NCBI GenBank assembly: GCA_964431965.1
Contig: CAYSLU010000047.1
Location: 1-39,320 of the forward strand
Source of the DNA: CAYSLU01 sp964431965
GTDB taxonomy: Bacteria > Verrucomicrobiota > Kiritimatiellia > CAIKKV01 > CAYSLU01
Length of the DNA: 39,320 nt
Direction of reading: 5' to 3'
Notes under the pieces: model-generated
The model's database searches: none
Told to the model about the DNA's origin: nothing
The model's input: the letters and a program-made list of their open reading frames with translations, nothing else
Translations under genes and position numbers: made by a program
Shown here: positions 8,149 to 17,342 of the stretch, in pieces
Position numbering within the stretch: position 1 is the first letter of the stretch
Layout of the letters: each line of letters opens with the position of its first letter

Positions 8149-9306
8149 TCAGCGGATCTCGAGGACCGCCCCGAACCCATCGCGCCGCTCGACCGGCCCC
8201 GATCGGACGAACAGCCCGTTCGATACCTGATTGAGCCAGCACGAGTGAAGCCAGTTCGACGATCGCGCCACTCGCGACAGCCGGACTTCGTCGAAGTCGG
8301 CGTCACTGTAGAGGGTTCCCAGCGCACTGCCGGCCACGTAGAGGTGGCGGCCAACGTTGTTGACGCCCCCGGTCCCGACCGCCATCGAACGAAGCAGAAC
8401 TCCGTCCACGTACAGGCGGATATTCGTGCCGTCGCGCTGGCCCGCGTAGTGATGCCACGTGTTGGTCGAGATGGAGGTCGCGCTGACGACCACGTGGGCC
8501 GTCGCCCCGATCTGCACCGCAAAGGACCCGTAGTTGTCGTTGACTCCACCCGACAGGCCAAGCGACCACTCGTTGGATCCGGGCTCCGCCCCCGTCTTCC
8601 ACTTGTTCATCCCCCACGTGTTGTCCCAGTTCACCGTCCCCTTCCGTCTGCGCACCATGCACTCGGCCGTGAAGTCGTTCGTTCCGAAATCGAGAGCCGG
8701 CGCGTCCGTGACCATCAGGTAGTCGTCGATGCCGTCGAACGAGTAGGCGCCGTCCACCACTCCGGTTCCCCGCGTGAATACGCCGCCGTAGCCGACGCCG
8801 TGGAGGCGGTTGGACGAGGAGTCGACCGCGTTCGACGCGGCCAGGTGCCATACGCCGACAAAGCCGTTCGCCCACACCGCCCCGTTGCTCGCCCCCGCCG
8901 GGGGCGCCACCGGCTCCCCCCAGTAGGCGTAGATGAACGAATTGGTGTCCGCGATGCTCGGCGCCTGCACCCAGACAAACGAGGCGCCGCCCGTGCTCCA
9001 GCTCTCGATCTCGTGATCCAGAGCCACGCGTCCGCTGGCATCCGAAAACCGGAGGTCGGCGCCGGACCTCGGAGAGCCGAAGTCGGAGTACCGGAACCCC
9101 GCGATGTTCGTGCTCAGCACCACGAGCGCGGGGAAGTTCGTGACCGACCCGGACGCGCCGCTCGGGAAGCGAACTTTCATGCGGAACGGCCAGTGGTCGA
9201 ACGGGCCGGCCGGTGCCACCGCCGCCAGCGCGCACACCGCCGCCAGCGCCGCGACGCCCCGGCGCCGACGGGTCCGGCCCCATGACTCCGGCTTTCGCGC
9301 CGTCAT
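8149..9306 (-). CDS. secreted DUF2341/LamG-domain protein
   Basis: This 385-residue protein has a positively charged start and a hydrophobic signal segment (GVAALAAVCALAAVAPA). Next comes a DUF2341-type beta domain (about 30-130, FRMKVRFPSG...YAYWGEP). The third part is a concanavalin-A-like LamG jelly roll (about 145-360) with the hallmarks GAYSFDGIDDY, NTWHHYAGQRDGTNIRLYVDG and DADFDEVRLSRVAR. Such proteins are exported and bind or decorate polysaccharide. No cell-wall anchor is seen. The start ATG overlaps the stop of the upstream acyltransferase gene (ATGA), so the pair is translationally coupled, which is unusual for these two families. Confidence 0.88.
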   Translation of the reverse strand: MTARKPESWGRTRRRRGVAALAAVCALAAVAPAGPFDHWPFRMKVRFPSGASGSVTNFPALVVLSTNIAGFRYSDFGSPRSGADLRFSDASGRVALDHEIESWSTGGASFVWVQAPSIADTNSFIYAYWGEPVAPPAGASNGAVWANGFVGVWHLAASNAVDSSSNRLHGVGYGGVFTRGTGVVDGAYSFDGIDDYLMVTDAPALDFGTNDFTAECMVRRRKGTVNWDNTWGMNKWKTGAEPGSNEWSLGLSGGVNDNYGSFAVQIGATAHVVVSATSISTNTWHHYAGQRDGTNIRLYVDGVLLRSMAVGTGGVNNVGRHLYVAGSALGTLYSDADFDEVRLSRVARSSNWLHSCWLNQVSNGLFVRSGPVERRDGFGAVLEIR

Positions 9307-10607
9307 GCGCGCGCCTCCGCCGGAACGCGGTCGCCCCGATAGGCCCGTCGCCCCCAAGGCAGTTCATCAGGAAACAGCACGCCGATCCCGCACCGCCACC
9401 GCCCGCCCGCCTCGACGTGCTCCGCCACCGCCCGCTGGAGCGCGGTCCCGCGCGGCGCATCGGCCAGCGGCATGTCCGCACGCCCGAAGACGCGGCGAAA
9501 CGTCTCGCCCTGCATGGATCCGCCCATCGGCAGCAGGTAGAACTCCTGCTGGAACCGGACGATGTTGGACGAGTCGGTCAGCCGCCCCTCGAACTGCGGA
9601 TCCATCAGCCACGAACCGCATGTGAACGCCCGGAACGCATGCTCCGGGACGTGGCGGGGGAAGAACGCGCACGCCTCCGCCATCGACAGCCCGCACGCCG
9701 CATGATCGAGCGGCCCGGAGGCCGGAATGTGTATGCCCAGCACGGCATCGCCCGGCCGCAGCGCCGGCGCCCACTCCGCCGCGTCGAGCGCCACCTCAGC
9801 GGGCGCGGTGCGGCCCGAGGCGCGCATGGGCGTACCCCCGATGAGGCGGCCGTCCTCGCTCAACCGCGCCACACGCGCGTCCGGAGCGGCGACGCCGTCC
9901 GTGCCGTCCAGCTGGCCGTCCCCCCGGAGCCGAACCCCGTCGCCCGCCAGGAACAGCACCTGCCCGGTCCGCCGGCTTCGGAATGCATGGAAGGGCGCCT
10001 CATACCGCTCCAGCATGAACTGAAGCCGCCCCAGCGCGAACAGGCGCCCGGCGAAATGGACGTGCAGCCACGACAGGTTGTCGAACCCCCACGCGCCGCG
10101 GGTCCGGCGGTGCTCGCCCATCCACAGGCCCAGATCGGCCAGCGTGGCCCGCGTCACCGACTCCGGAATGCCGCGCCGCCGATGAAGTTCCCGGACGAAC
10201 GGCACGCCGGACAGAAGGATGAATGCATAGAACATGGGTCCGGCGGGATGAAGGGACGCCGATACGCGCGGCCACGTGTGGAACTGGCACGCCCGCCGGG
10301 GCTCCTGCCGGAAGAGCATCCAGTGACAGTGCCAGGCGAGACGCGCGAGGGCCGGCGCGTCGGCGAACAAAGCCAGCCCGCATCGAAACGCCTGCCGCAC
10401 CTCGCCGCTCAAGGCCAGAAAGGCGGCGGACTCCTCCACAAACGCCGGATCGAGGAACGGAACGGCGCGCCCTCCCGGCCACGACGCTTCCGATCCGGCC
10501 CACGTCTCGGCCCAGTCCGGCACGGCATCCGGGTGCCCCAGCAAGCGGAGTACGGCGTCGCAGTCGATGCAGGCCGGATCCGTGTCCCTTTGCGGTGCGG
10601 CGGGCAT
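9303..10607 (-). CDS. acyltransferase-domain protein (NAT_N/GNAT_C type)
   Basis: This 434-residue protein matches my memory of the two-domain N-acyltransferase family with NAT_N and GNAT-like C-terminal domains. Key segments are LGLWMGEHRRTRGAWG...LSWLHVHFAGRLFALGRLQF (about 165-205), IHIPASGPLDHAACGLSM (about 300-318) and a C-terminal TDSSNIVRFQQEFYLLP. No signal peptide is present, so it is cytoplasmic. The substrate is unknown. It is divergent from the polysaccharide-deacetylase-like gene across an 88-bp spacer, and its stop overlaps the start of the LamG protein. The family call rests on motif memory without a search. Confidence 0.7.
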   Translation of the reverse strand: MPAAPQRDTDPACIDCDAVLRLLGHPDAVPDWAETWAGSEASWPGGRAVPFLDPAFVEESAAFLALSGEVRQAFRCGLALFADAPALARLAWHCHWMLFRQEPRRACQFHTWPRVSASLHPAGPMFYAFILLSGVPFVRELHRRRGIPESVTRATLADLGLWMGEHRRTRGAWGFDNLSWLHVHFAGRLFALGRLQFMLERYEAPFHAFRSRRTGQVLFLAGDGVRLRGDGQLDGTDGVAAPDARVARLSEDGRLIGGTPMRASGRTAPAEVALDAAEWAPALRPGDAVLGIHIPASGPLDHAACGLSMAEACAFFPRHVPEHAFRAFTCGSWLMDPQFEGRLTDSSNIVRFQQEFYLLPMGGSMQGETFRRVFGRADMPLADAPRGTALQRAVAEHVEAGGRWRCGIGVLFPDELPWGRRAYRGDRVPAEARA

Positions 10608-10623
10608 ATGCTATGGTCTCGTC

Positions 10624-10645
10624 CGCGGGCCGGCTGCGGCCCGCG
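10624..10645. promoter_or_regulatory. perfect 9-bp hairpin in divergent intergenic region
   Basis: CGCGGGCCG and CGGCCCGCG flank a GCTG loop in the 88-bp spacer between the divergent acyltransferase and deacetylase genes. An operator or an RNA hairpin in a leader is possible. No T-tract follows it, so a classical terminator is not supported. Confidence 0.35.
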
Positions 10646-10695
10646 CGACGGATCATATCACCGGCCGGTCGCGCCGCACAACCGAACGAGGGCCC

Positions 10696-12096
10696 ATGTA
10701 CACTAGCCTGCTCTTCGACGTCGAGGATTACACCACTCCCGCCCGCCACGGCTTGGACGACATCCCCAAGTGGATGGCCGAGCTCATGACCGAAGAGAAG
10801 GTCACGGGAACGTTTCTCGTGCTCGGCGGGAAGGCCCGCTCGCTCGCCGCACGCGGCCGCACCGACGTCATCAACGCCATGCGCCGCCACGAGATCGGAT
10901 CGCACACGGACAACGGCTCGCACCACCCCACGCTCTGCGAATACCTGTCCGGCCTGGACTGGCACAAGGGCGTTTCCCTCTGCCGCGAGAAGGAAGGACG
11001 CCACATCCGCGAGCTGGAGTCGATTTTCCGCACGAAGGTGACCACGGTCAGCCGGCACGGCGGCAACTTCGCGGCGCAGCACGTGGCCGTGGCCGCCGAG
11101 ATGGGGCTGACGCACCTGTACTCCCACGCCACGCCGGAAGGACTCGACCCCGCCTGGTACTGCGGCACGCTGAACTTCGGCCGCTACTCCGGGCTCTCGG
11201 AGAAGACCTATGCCAGCCGCCGGGCGGTGGACCAGGCCCTCGTCCGGCTCGACGCCGAGATCCGGGCCGCCGCCGCCGCCGGCTGCGCGTGGCACGGCAC
11301 GTTCATGGCGCACCCGCTCATGGTCAAGAGCCGCCAGTTCACCGACGTGCTGAACTATGCGGACGGCGTGAACCGCGAGCCGTGGGCGCTGCCGGACTTC
11401 GTTCCGGAACGCGACGTGCGCGAGGCGCGCAACGGGTTCCGCCGGGTCGTGCGCTTCCTGCGCGACCACGAGAAGCTCCAGGTGCGCCCCCTCTCGGCCG
11501 TGGCGCAACGCCTCGGCCGCACCCGGAAGAACCTGACCCGCGAAGAGCTGGTGGGATACGCCGACCAGTTCAGCCGGGAGTCCCGGATCCCGGACCGGGA
11601 GACGGTCAGCGCGGCGGAACTGATCCAGGCCTGGGCGGAAATCCTGGCCAGCGGGCGGAGCCGGATCCCCGGCACCGTGCCGATCCGCAGCCTGCTGGGC
11701 CCGGTCGAAGAGCTGCAGCGATTCACCATCCTGCGCGCGTTCTCGTGGCCGGAGGTCCAGGCGATCGCCTCGCGGTTCGCGGAGCGCAGCCGGCGCGACG
11801 GACATCTCACCGCCAACCTCGCATGGGATGGGGACGCCGCATCCGGCCGGCTCGGGCTCGGCATCCTCTTCTTCCTGTTCGCGGAGGCGGTCTGCGCCCT
11901 CGCGGCCGGCAAGCCGGGCCGGGTCCGGATCGGACGCCAGTACCCGCGCTACCCGGAGCTCGCCTTCGAGGTGGACGCGCACGCCCGCCGCGGCTACCTG
12001 GGCTGGATGATCTTCGACGTCAACATGCCCATGGACGCGCTGTGCCGCCACGCCCGCCTGCAGACATGGACGTGCAAGCGGACGCTGGGCGGCTGA
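10696..12096 (+). CDS. polysaccharide deacetylase (NodB-homology)-like protein with C-terminal extension
   Basis: This 466-residue protein starts at MYTSLLFD after a GAGG ribosome site. The N-terminal third resembles a NodB-type deacetylase: FDVEDYT supplies the metal-binding acidic pair and GSHTDNGSHHP supplies the histidine motif. The C-terminal 200 residues hold a segment (VSAAELIQAWAEILASG to LLGP) that looks like the pseudomurein-binding-like repeats sometimes attached to such enzymes. A final 100 residues are unassigned. No signal peptide is seen, which is unusual for cell-wall deacetylases and suggests a nucleotide-sugar, lipid-linked or intracellular glycan substrate. It is transcribed divergently from the acyltransferase/LamG pair. 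Confidence 0.75.
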   Translation: MYTSLLFDVEDYTTPARHGLDDIPKWMAELMTEEKVTGTFLVLGGKARSLAARGRTDVINAMRRHEIGSHTDNGSHHPTLCEYLSGLDWHKGVSLCREKEGRHIRELESIFRTKVTTVSRHGGNFAAQHVAVAAEMGLTHLYSHATPEGLDPAWYCGTLNFGRYSGLSEKTYASRRAVDQALVRLDAEIRAAAAAGCAWHGTFMAHPLMVKSRQFTDVLNYADGVNREPWALPDFVPERDVREARNGFRRVVRFLRDHEKLQVRPLSAVAQRLGRTRKNLTREELVGYADQFSRESRIPDRETVSAAELIQAWAEILASGRSRIPGTVPIRSLLGPVEELQRFTILRAFSWPEVQAIASRFAERSRRDGHLTANLAWDGDAASGRLGLGILFFLFAEAVCALAAGKPGRVRIGRQYPRYPELAFEVDAHARRGYLGWMIFDVNMPMDALCRHARLQTWTCKRTLGG

Positions 12097-12112
12097 CCGG
12101 AGCCGGGGTGCT

Positions 12113-12565
12113 TCAGGAATACGCCCGAAGCGCCTCCAGGACCTCCGCCGGCCCGGCGACGCGCAGTCCGTCGCGGATGTCATAGCCGGGGTTCCCGGTC
12201 GGGCACACAACCCACGCGGCATCCGGCTTGAGCGCGGACAGGGTTCCTTTGAGCCCTTTCGATAGCCGCCCCGCCACCACAAGCGACGCTGCGTCGCGCG
12301 CCTCAATCGCCCGGATGCCAGGATTTCGGGCAGGAGGAACGGCGTCAATTCCATGCAGTGAATCCGGCCAGCCAGCGTCTCCGAACCTTGACGAATCAAG
12401 TTCTGCGAGGCCGATCCCAAGACGAGGAATCGCCCTGGCCGACGCGCTTCAGCCACAAGAGACCGCACGATCGCAAACAGCGCAGGCTTCCGCCGCACTC
12501 TATCGATGCAGACCAGCCAGTCGAAGGCCGACATGCCCCTGAACCACCGTTCCGGAGTCTGCGAC
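12113..12565 (-). pseudogene. decayed AAA_14/DUF4143 ATPase
   Basis: Two pieces of one family lie next to each other in different frames. The upstream piece (about 12565-12262) reads PERWFRG...RPGRFLVLGSASQNLIRQ...LAGRIHCMELTPFLLPEIL...LWWRGGY, typical of the AAA_14 ATPase core. The downstream piece (about 12262-12113) reads KGLKGTLSALKPDAAWVV...VLEALRAYS then stop, typical of the DUF4143 C-terminal domain. The Walker A region is absent, the usual DEVQRK motif has become DRVRRK, and roughly 140-150 residues between the pieces are missing. The gene is therefore non-functional. These ATPases are often mobile or toxin-linked, so this is a fossil of an accessory gene. Confidence 0.8.
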
Positions 12566-12615
12566 GGAACGGGGCTGCGTCTATGCGACCGCTAGCTACT
12601 TCGAGGACGGGAGCG

Positions 12616-13590
12616 TCAGAAGTTGCCGCCGCCGGCCGGCTGGGGGAAAAGCGCGTCGATCTTCTTCGCCGCGTCGTCCGGGATGACGAGGTCCGCGGCC
12701 TTCACATTGTCCTGGATCTGCGCCACCTTCGTGGCGCCGATGATCGTGCTCGTGACTTCCGGACGCCGCAGGCACCACGCCAGCGCCAGGCAGGCCGCGC
12801 TCGCACCCAGGTCATGGGCGATGCGCTCGAACTCCTGGCACTTGCGCTTGTTCTCGTCGGTCCAGTAGAGCGACTTCAGCACCATGTTCGTGTCGTCGCT
12901 CGACATGCGCGTGCCGGCCGGGACATCACCCCCCGGCTTGTACTTGCCGGTCAGCATGCCGTGCGCCAGGCCGGAGAAGATCACGTTGCCGATCCCCTCG
13001 GCCGCCGTGGTCGGAAACACGTGCGCCTCGGGATAGCGATAGAGCAGGCTGTAGCGCGGCTCGTTGACCGAAATGCCGCGCGCGCCGATCTCGCGCGCCA
13101 CGCCGTTTGCCCGCGACATCAGCTCCGCCGGCCACTCGCTCACGCCCCAGTACAGGATCTTTCCCTGCCGAGCCAGGTCCTCCATCGCCCGCACGGTCTC
13201 CTCGAGCGGAGTGTCGAGGTCCGGCCGGTGACACATGTACAAGTCCACGTAGTCCATCCCGAGCCGCTTCAGGCTCGCGTGGCACTGCTCGAAGATGTGC
13301 TTCTTGGAGAGCCCCTTGTCGTTCGGGCCATCGCCCATGGGCGCAAAGACCTTCGTGATGACGAACAGCGACGAGCGCGGGAAGCCGGCCAGGCACTTGC
13401 CGAGCATGCGCTCGCCCTCGCCCGTGTTGTAGGCGTTCGCCGTGTCGTAGAAGTTGATCCCGGCGTCGTAGGCCGCCTTCACCGTCTCGCGGGACGCCTT
13501 CTCGTCGAGCTTGTAGCCGATCGTGAGGTAGCTGCCCAGGCCGACTGCGCTCAGGCGGACGCCCGACTTGCCCATCTTGCGGTACTGCAT
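12616..13590 (-). CDS. aldo/keto reductase
   Basis: This 324-residue TIM-barrel oxidoreductase has the catalytic tetrad Asp49 and Tyr54 (FYDTANAY), Lys80 (VITK) and His121 (YMCHRPD). It also has the NADP-binding C-terminal segment TSTIIGATKVAQIQDNVKA. Overall it resembles the AKR6/AKR14 branch (potassium-channel beta-subunit and YghZ-like enzymes) that reduces aldehydes and ketones with NADPH in the cytoplasm. No signal peptide is present. It lies 31 bp after the zinc-ribbon gene in the same direction and may be co-transcribed, though no functional link is evident. Confidence 0.92.
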   Translation of the reverse strand: MQYRKMGKSGVRLSAVGLGSYLTIGYKLDEKASRETVKAAYDAGINFYDTANAYNTGEGERMLGKCLAGFPRSSLFVITKVFAPMGDGPNDKGLSKKHIFEQCHASLKRLGMDYVDLYMCHRPDLDTPLEETVRAMEDLARQGKILYWGVSEWPAELMSRANGVAREIGARGISVNEPRYSLLYRYPEAHVFPTTAAEGIGNVIFSGLAHGMLTGKYKPGGDVPAGTRMSSDDTNMVLKSLYWTDENKRKCQEFERIAHDLGASAACLALAWCLRRPEVTSTIIGATKVAQIQDNVKAADLVIPDDAAKKIDALFPQPAGGGNF

Positions 13591-13621
13591 GGTCTGTCTC
13601 CCTGGCCCGTAAGCCGTGGCT

Positions 13622-14686
13622 TCACCCGCCGAGTGCGATCACCCGGCTCTTCATCTCCGCCAGCCGATGATCCATGACTGAAATCTCCGTCAGGCAGGCG
13701 GAGACCAGATCCGTCTTCGCCGACGTCAGGCGGGCAATCTCCGCCTCCAGCGCCACCTCGGCCGACTGAAGCCGGGCGACCTCGGCCGACTGGTCCGAGC
13801 AGCACTGCTCCGCGGCCGCCGCGCGGGCTTCCGCATTGCCGATCTTCTGCCGCAGATCGCGAACCTCGCGCTCGATCTGCGCCGCGAGGCGCGCCGACAA
13901 GTCGTCGAGCGGCGCCGCCGCCGCGGCCGGCGCCTCGGGCGCCGCGGGAGCGGCCGGAATGATCGGAACGGGCGCCGGACGAGGCTTGACGGGCTCGTTG
14001 GCGACGGAACACGCCGCCGCCCCAACCGCAGCCGCACGCACCGGAATGCCCATCGGAATCGATGAGGGAGCGGGGACGGCCGGAGCCGCATCAGGAACGG
14101 GAGCCGGGGACGGCGGAGGCGGCGGCTGCTGCACGGGAGCCGGCTCCGGAGGAGGAGGCGGAATCGGAGACGGAGCGGAAGCCTGGACGGGAGCCGGCTC
14201 CGGAGCCGGCGTGACCACCGGCGCCTGGACCGGATCCGGAGCGGGCGCCGAAACGGAAGGCGCGGCGGCGGGCGGAGTCGGGGCGGCAGAAGGCGGAACG
14301 GCGGGCGCCGCGGGTGCCGCAAGACTGGACGGGACGGATGAGAGAGCCCCGCACTGCCGGCACTTGATCTTCTTGCCGGCCATCTCCGGCCGCACGGCGA
14401 TCTGGCGCTTGCAGCCCGCGCACAGGACGAACGGTCCGGCAGCCGCCGTCTCGCCCGCGGATGCCGCAGCGGCCGGGGCGGAAGCGGAGGGCGCGCCCGC
14501 GCCGGACGCCGCAGCGGGAGCCGAAGCGTCCTTCGGAGCCGGGGCCGGCTGGCCGCCTTCCTTCGGAACGGGCACCCGCTTCCCGCACTTCACGCAGCGG
14601 ACGTCCGCCAGCGTCGGCACGCCGGATCCAACGCGAACGCGCATCTTGGCCCCGCACGCCGCACACTCAACCTGTACGATGCTCAT
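13622..14686 (-). CDS. double zinc-ribbon protein with Pro/Ala-rich linker and C-terminal coiled coil
   Basis: This 354-residue protein starts at MSIVQVEC after GAGGGAGACC. Residues 6-35 form a CxxC...CxxC ribbon (CAAC, CVKC). After an Ala/Pro spacer, residues around 90-115 form a second ribbon (CAGC, CRQC). A long low-complexity region of about 130 residues follows, built from PAPEPAPVQ-type units. The last 90 residues are heptad-rich (LAAQIEREVRDLRQKIG...) and should form a coiled coil. Zinc ribbons with such tails are often found in MJ0042-type proteins. No enzyme motif is seen. A scaffold or nucleic-acid/protein adaptor role is inferred only from architecture. Confidence 0.8.
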   Translation of the reverse strand: MSIVQVECAACGAKMRVRVGSGVPTLADVRCVKCGKRVPVPKEGGQPAPAPKDASAPAAASGAGAPSASAPAAAASAGETAAAGPFVLCAGCKRQIAVRPEMAGKKIKCRQCGALSSVPSSLAAPAAPAVPPSAAPTPPAAAPSVSAPAPDPVQAPVVTPAPEPAPVQASAPSPIPPPPPEPAPVQQPPPPPSPAPVPDAAPAVPAPSSIPMGIPVRAAAVGAAACSVANEPVKPRPAPVPIIPAAPAAPEAPAAAAAPLDDLSARLAAQIEREVRDLRQKIGNAEARAAAAEQCCSDQSAEVARLQSAEVALEAEIARLTSAKTDLVSACLTEISVMDHRLAEMKSRVIALGG

Positions 14687-14816
14687 GTCGGTCTCCCTCG
14701 CATCCGATCCGCGCCCCGCCCGCGCGATCCGACATGCGCAGGCGTTCCGGGAATACACCTCGACTGACAACCGCGAGATCGTAAGGGACCACCGCCACCG
14801 GGATCAAGGGCCATCC

Positions 14817-17303
14817 TCACTCGGGCCGAACGACGACACGGCCCGCTTCGACCAGATCCGCCGGCCGGACGCGCCAGGAGCGGCCGCGCGGTTCAAGGCG
14901 GTAGGTGGCGATGCGCCATGGCGCCAGAAGGCCCAGGCCGGCGCGGGCGCCCAGCCACGTCAGCTCGCACCGGGCCGGACTGTCCGCCTGGAGCTGGAGC
15001 CTCAGCACAAACCCACGTCCATCGGCCGCCGGCTTGAGAGCCAGCAGGCGCACGGCAGCCGGAGCGATCTCCAGCAGCGCCCCGGAGCGCCCCAGGGGCC
15101 CACCATGCGGCGTCGCGAGCACAGCGGCCGGCGGACGCTCCAGTTCGTCCGCCCGCGCGCCCAGCGGCGCCCCGTGCGGCGCCAGCAGGAAGCGGAACCG
15201 GTGCTCCCCCAAGTCCGTCGCCGGCCGGCAGGACTCATCGCCTGGCTTGATTTCGGAATCGTCGGCATAGCGAGTCGAGCGCACGAGCGTCGCCCGCAAG
15301 GCGCCGCCCGTGCAGTCAAAGCAATAGAGGGCGTCGCTGGCGAACCCGAACCCGCCCCGCGGGCGCCGGGCTTCGACCCAGCGCCCGCCCGGCACCTCGC
15401 CGATCGACCCGCGCTCGACGGCGCCGCCGGGCACCTCGAACGTCGCTCGCTCGCATCCCGGCATGACCAGCTTCAGCCGCGCCGCGCGCTCGTTCCACAG
15501 CAGGCGCGCCTCAACGTCAACGGCCGCCCGCCCCCGCCAGAGCCGGAAGATCAGATCCAGAACCGAAGCGCCGCCGACCAACCGCACCGCCAGCGCCGCC
15601 CGTTCCGGCCCACGCTCCACTGTCTCCGCGCGCTCCACCCGCCACGCGTGACGCACCTGCGAGAGGTTCAGGCACTCGGCCCGCTCGCCCATGTCGCCCC
15701 ACGACCCCAGCGGATCTTCAACCGTGACCGCATGCAGGCCCGGCGCCGTCAGAAGCGAGGCGCGTCCCCGCCGGATCGTCACGCCCCTCCCCCCGCGACG
15801 CGCGGATACCGTCAGGAGGCCGTTCGCGATCTCGCCCGCGCCGCCGGCCCGGGCCGGCGCACCAGCCGCGCGCGGAGTTCGGGCGCCCTCGACCCAGCCG
15901 AGGGTGTAGACCTGCCAGCCCATCGGCGGGAGATCCGCTTGGAAGGCCACCCGCTTGCGCCAGGGCAGCGCCGCGAAACTGCTGTGCTCGGTCGCCACGA
16001 CCTGGTGCGGAACCGCGCGTCCGCCCGGGCCCCGCAGCTCGATCGGAACCTGATCGACCTTGTCCTTGTATGTCCACACCGGCCGGTAATCCAGCGCGGC
16101 TTCCAACTCCAGCGGACCGCGATAGCGGCGAGGGTGCGGGTTGAACACGACGACCGCGGCCGCGCGCGGATGATCCGGGGGAACGGCCGCCACCCGCGTG
16201 TCGGCTGCCTGGGCCAGGGCGGCGAGCGCATCGTGTTCGGCCACACGCGCTGCGTGCATGGTCCCACCCAGCCACTCGAGCTGCTCGTCGTAGGCCCGCT
16301 CGATCGAGCTGCCCGGCAGGATGTCGTGGAACGAGTTGAAGAGCAGCCCTCGCCACGCCTCGCCGAGGTCGGCGGGCTGCCGCGCCAGCTTCGCCGCGAT
16401 GGCCGCATCGATCCGCTCGGCCCGCCCGAGCAGCGCCTCCGCGCGGCGATACGGGAACTTGAAGCGAGCCATCGAGGCGTAGCACCCGCGCAGGCAATAG
16501 CCCAGATCACCGCGCACGATCGGCAGGTCCACGGCCTCAGCTCGAATCGCGTCGATCAGCCGGTGCAGGCCGGAGAAGCGCACGTCCACCTCGGGATGCG
16601 CGGCCGCCCAGGCCCGGACCTCCGCAAGATGACGCCGCGTGGGCCCGCCACCGTGGTTGCCCATGCCAAGATAGACGCCCACGTTCGCCAAGCCGCCCGC
16701 GTCGGCTGCTGCCAGCGCCTGATCGAGCCGCCGGGGCATCTCGTCGCGCTCGCAGCCGTACCAGCCGGCCGGGATCCGGTAGCCCAGCACCCGCGCGCCG
16801 CTCTTTGCCTCCCACCAGAACGCCGGGCGATCGAGATGGAGCTGGGCCTCGCCCGGACGGCTGAACGAGTACCCCTGAATGCCGGCCGCGGCCAGAATCT
16901 CCGGGAGGCCGCCGCTGTGGCCGAACGAATCAGCCGCCCACGCCACGCGCACGGATTTCCGGAACGCGCGCCGGAAGTAGCCCTGCCCCTCCAGAAAGTG
17001 CCGCGCGAAGGTCTCCGTGGCCGGCAGGTGGGTGTCGGCCTGCAGCCATGTGCCTCCGACCACTTCCCACCGCCCCTCGGCAATGCGGCGACGGAGCCGC
17101 TGAAAAGTGGCCGGATCCTGCTCCTCGATGTGCCGGTACAGGACGGCTTCGCCGCGCATGAAAGTGAGATCCGGGTCCTCATCCATGAGATCCAGGATGC
17201 ACCGGGTCGTGATGAGCCCCTCATCCAGCCCTTCGCGCCAGTCCCACAGCCAGACCGGGTCCAAGTGCGCGTTGGGAAGCAGATGGAATGTGTAGCGCGG
17301 CAT
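14817..17303 (-). CDS. glycoside hydrolase family 38 alpha-mannosidase
   Basis: This 828-residue enzyme shows the GH38 catalytic barrel at the N-terminus. Zinc ligands His13 and Asp15 are in NAHLDPVWLW, and the nucleophile is Asp125 in WAADSFGHSGGLPEIL. There is also a GGTWLQADTHLPA segment and a later FNSFHDILPGSSIE motif carrying the third zinc-site histidine. The C-terminal half is the usual beta-sandwich region. It removes alpha-linked mannose from glycans with net retention. There is no signal peptide, so it probably acts on imported oligosaccharides in the cytoplasm. Length is normal for the bacterial members. Its own transcription unit seems likely: the nearest minus-strand gene ends 118 bp upstream. 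Confidence 0.93.
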   Translation of the reverse strand: MPRYTFHLLPNAHLDPVWLWDWREGLDEGLITTRCILDLMDEDPDLTFMRGEAVLYRHIEEQDPATFQRLRRRIAEGRWEVVGGTWLQADTHLPATETFARHFLEGQGYFRRAFRKSVRVAWAADSFGHSGGLPEILAAAGIQGYSFSRPGEAQLHLDRPAFWWEAKSGARVLGYRIPAGWYGCERDEMPRRLDQALAAADAGGLANVGVYLGMGNHGGGPTRRHLAEVRAWAAAHPEVDVRFSGLHRLIDAIRAEAVDLPIVRGDLGYCLRGCYASMARFKFPYRRAEALLGRAERIDAAIAAKLARQPADLGEAWRGLLFNSFHDILPGSSIERAYDEQLEWLGGTMHAARVAEHDALAALAQAADTRVAAVPPDHPRAAAVVVFNPHPRRYRGPLELEAALDYRPVWTYKDKVDQVPIELRGPGGRAVPHQVVATEHSSFAALPWRKRVAFQADLPPMGWQVYTLGWVEGARTPRAAGAPARAGGAGEIANGLLTVSARRGGRGVTIRRGRASLLTAPGLHAVTVEDPLGSWGDMGERAECLNLSQVRHAWRVERAETVERGPERAALAVRLVGGASVLDLIFRLWRGRAAVDVEARLLWNERAARLKLVMPGCERATFEVPGGAVERGSIGEVPGGRWVEARRPRGGFGFASDALYCFDCTGGALRATLVRSTRYADDSEIKPGDESCRPATDLGEHRFRFLLAPHGAPLGARADELERPPAAVLATPHGGPLGRSGALLEIAPAAVRLLALKPAADGRGFVLRLQLQADSPARCELTWLGARAGLGLLAPWRIATYRLEPRGRSWRVRPADLVEAGRVVVRPE

Positions 17304-17342
17304 GACACCTCCGATGACGGAGCGGAGAGAGAGGAAGACCTT

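Noticed and set aside
10624..10645. Rho-independent terminator
   Set aside because: The perfect hairpin has no T-tract on either strand and lies between divergent gene starts.
10000..12534. 844-codon minus-strand frame covering the deacetylase-like gene
   Set aside because: Only its first 90 or so codons show homology (AAA_14 remnant). The rest is antisense to the deacetylase gene or out of frame with the acyltransferase gene.
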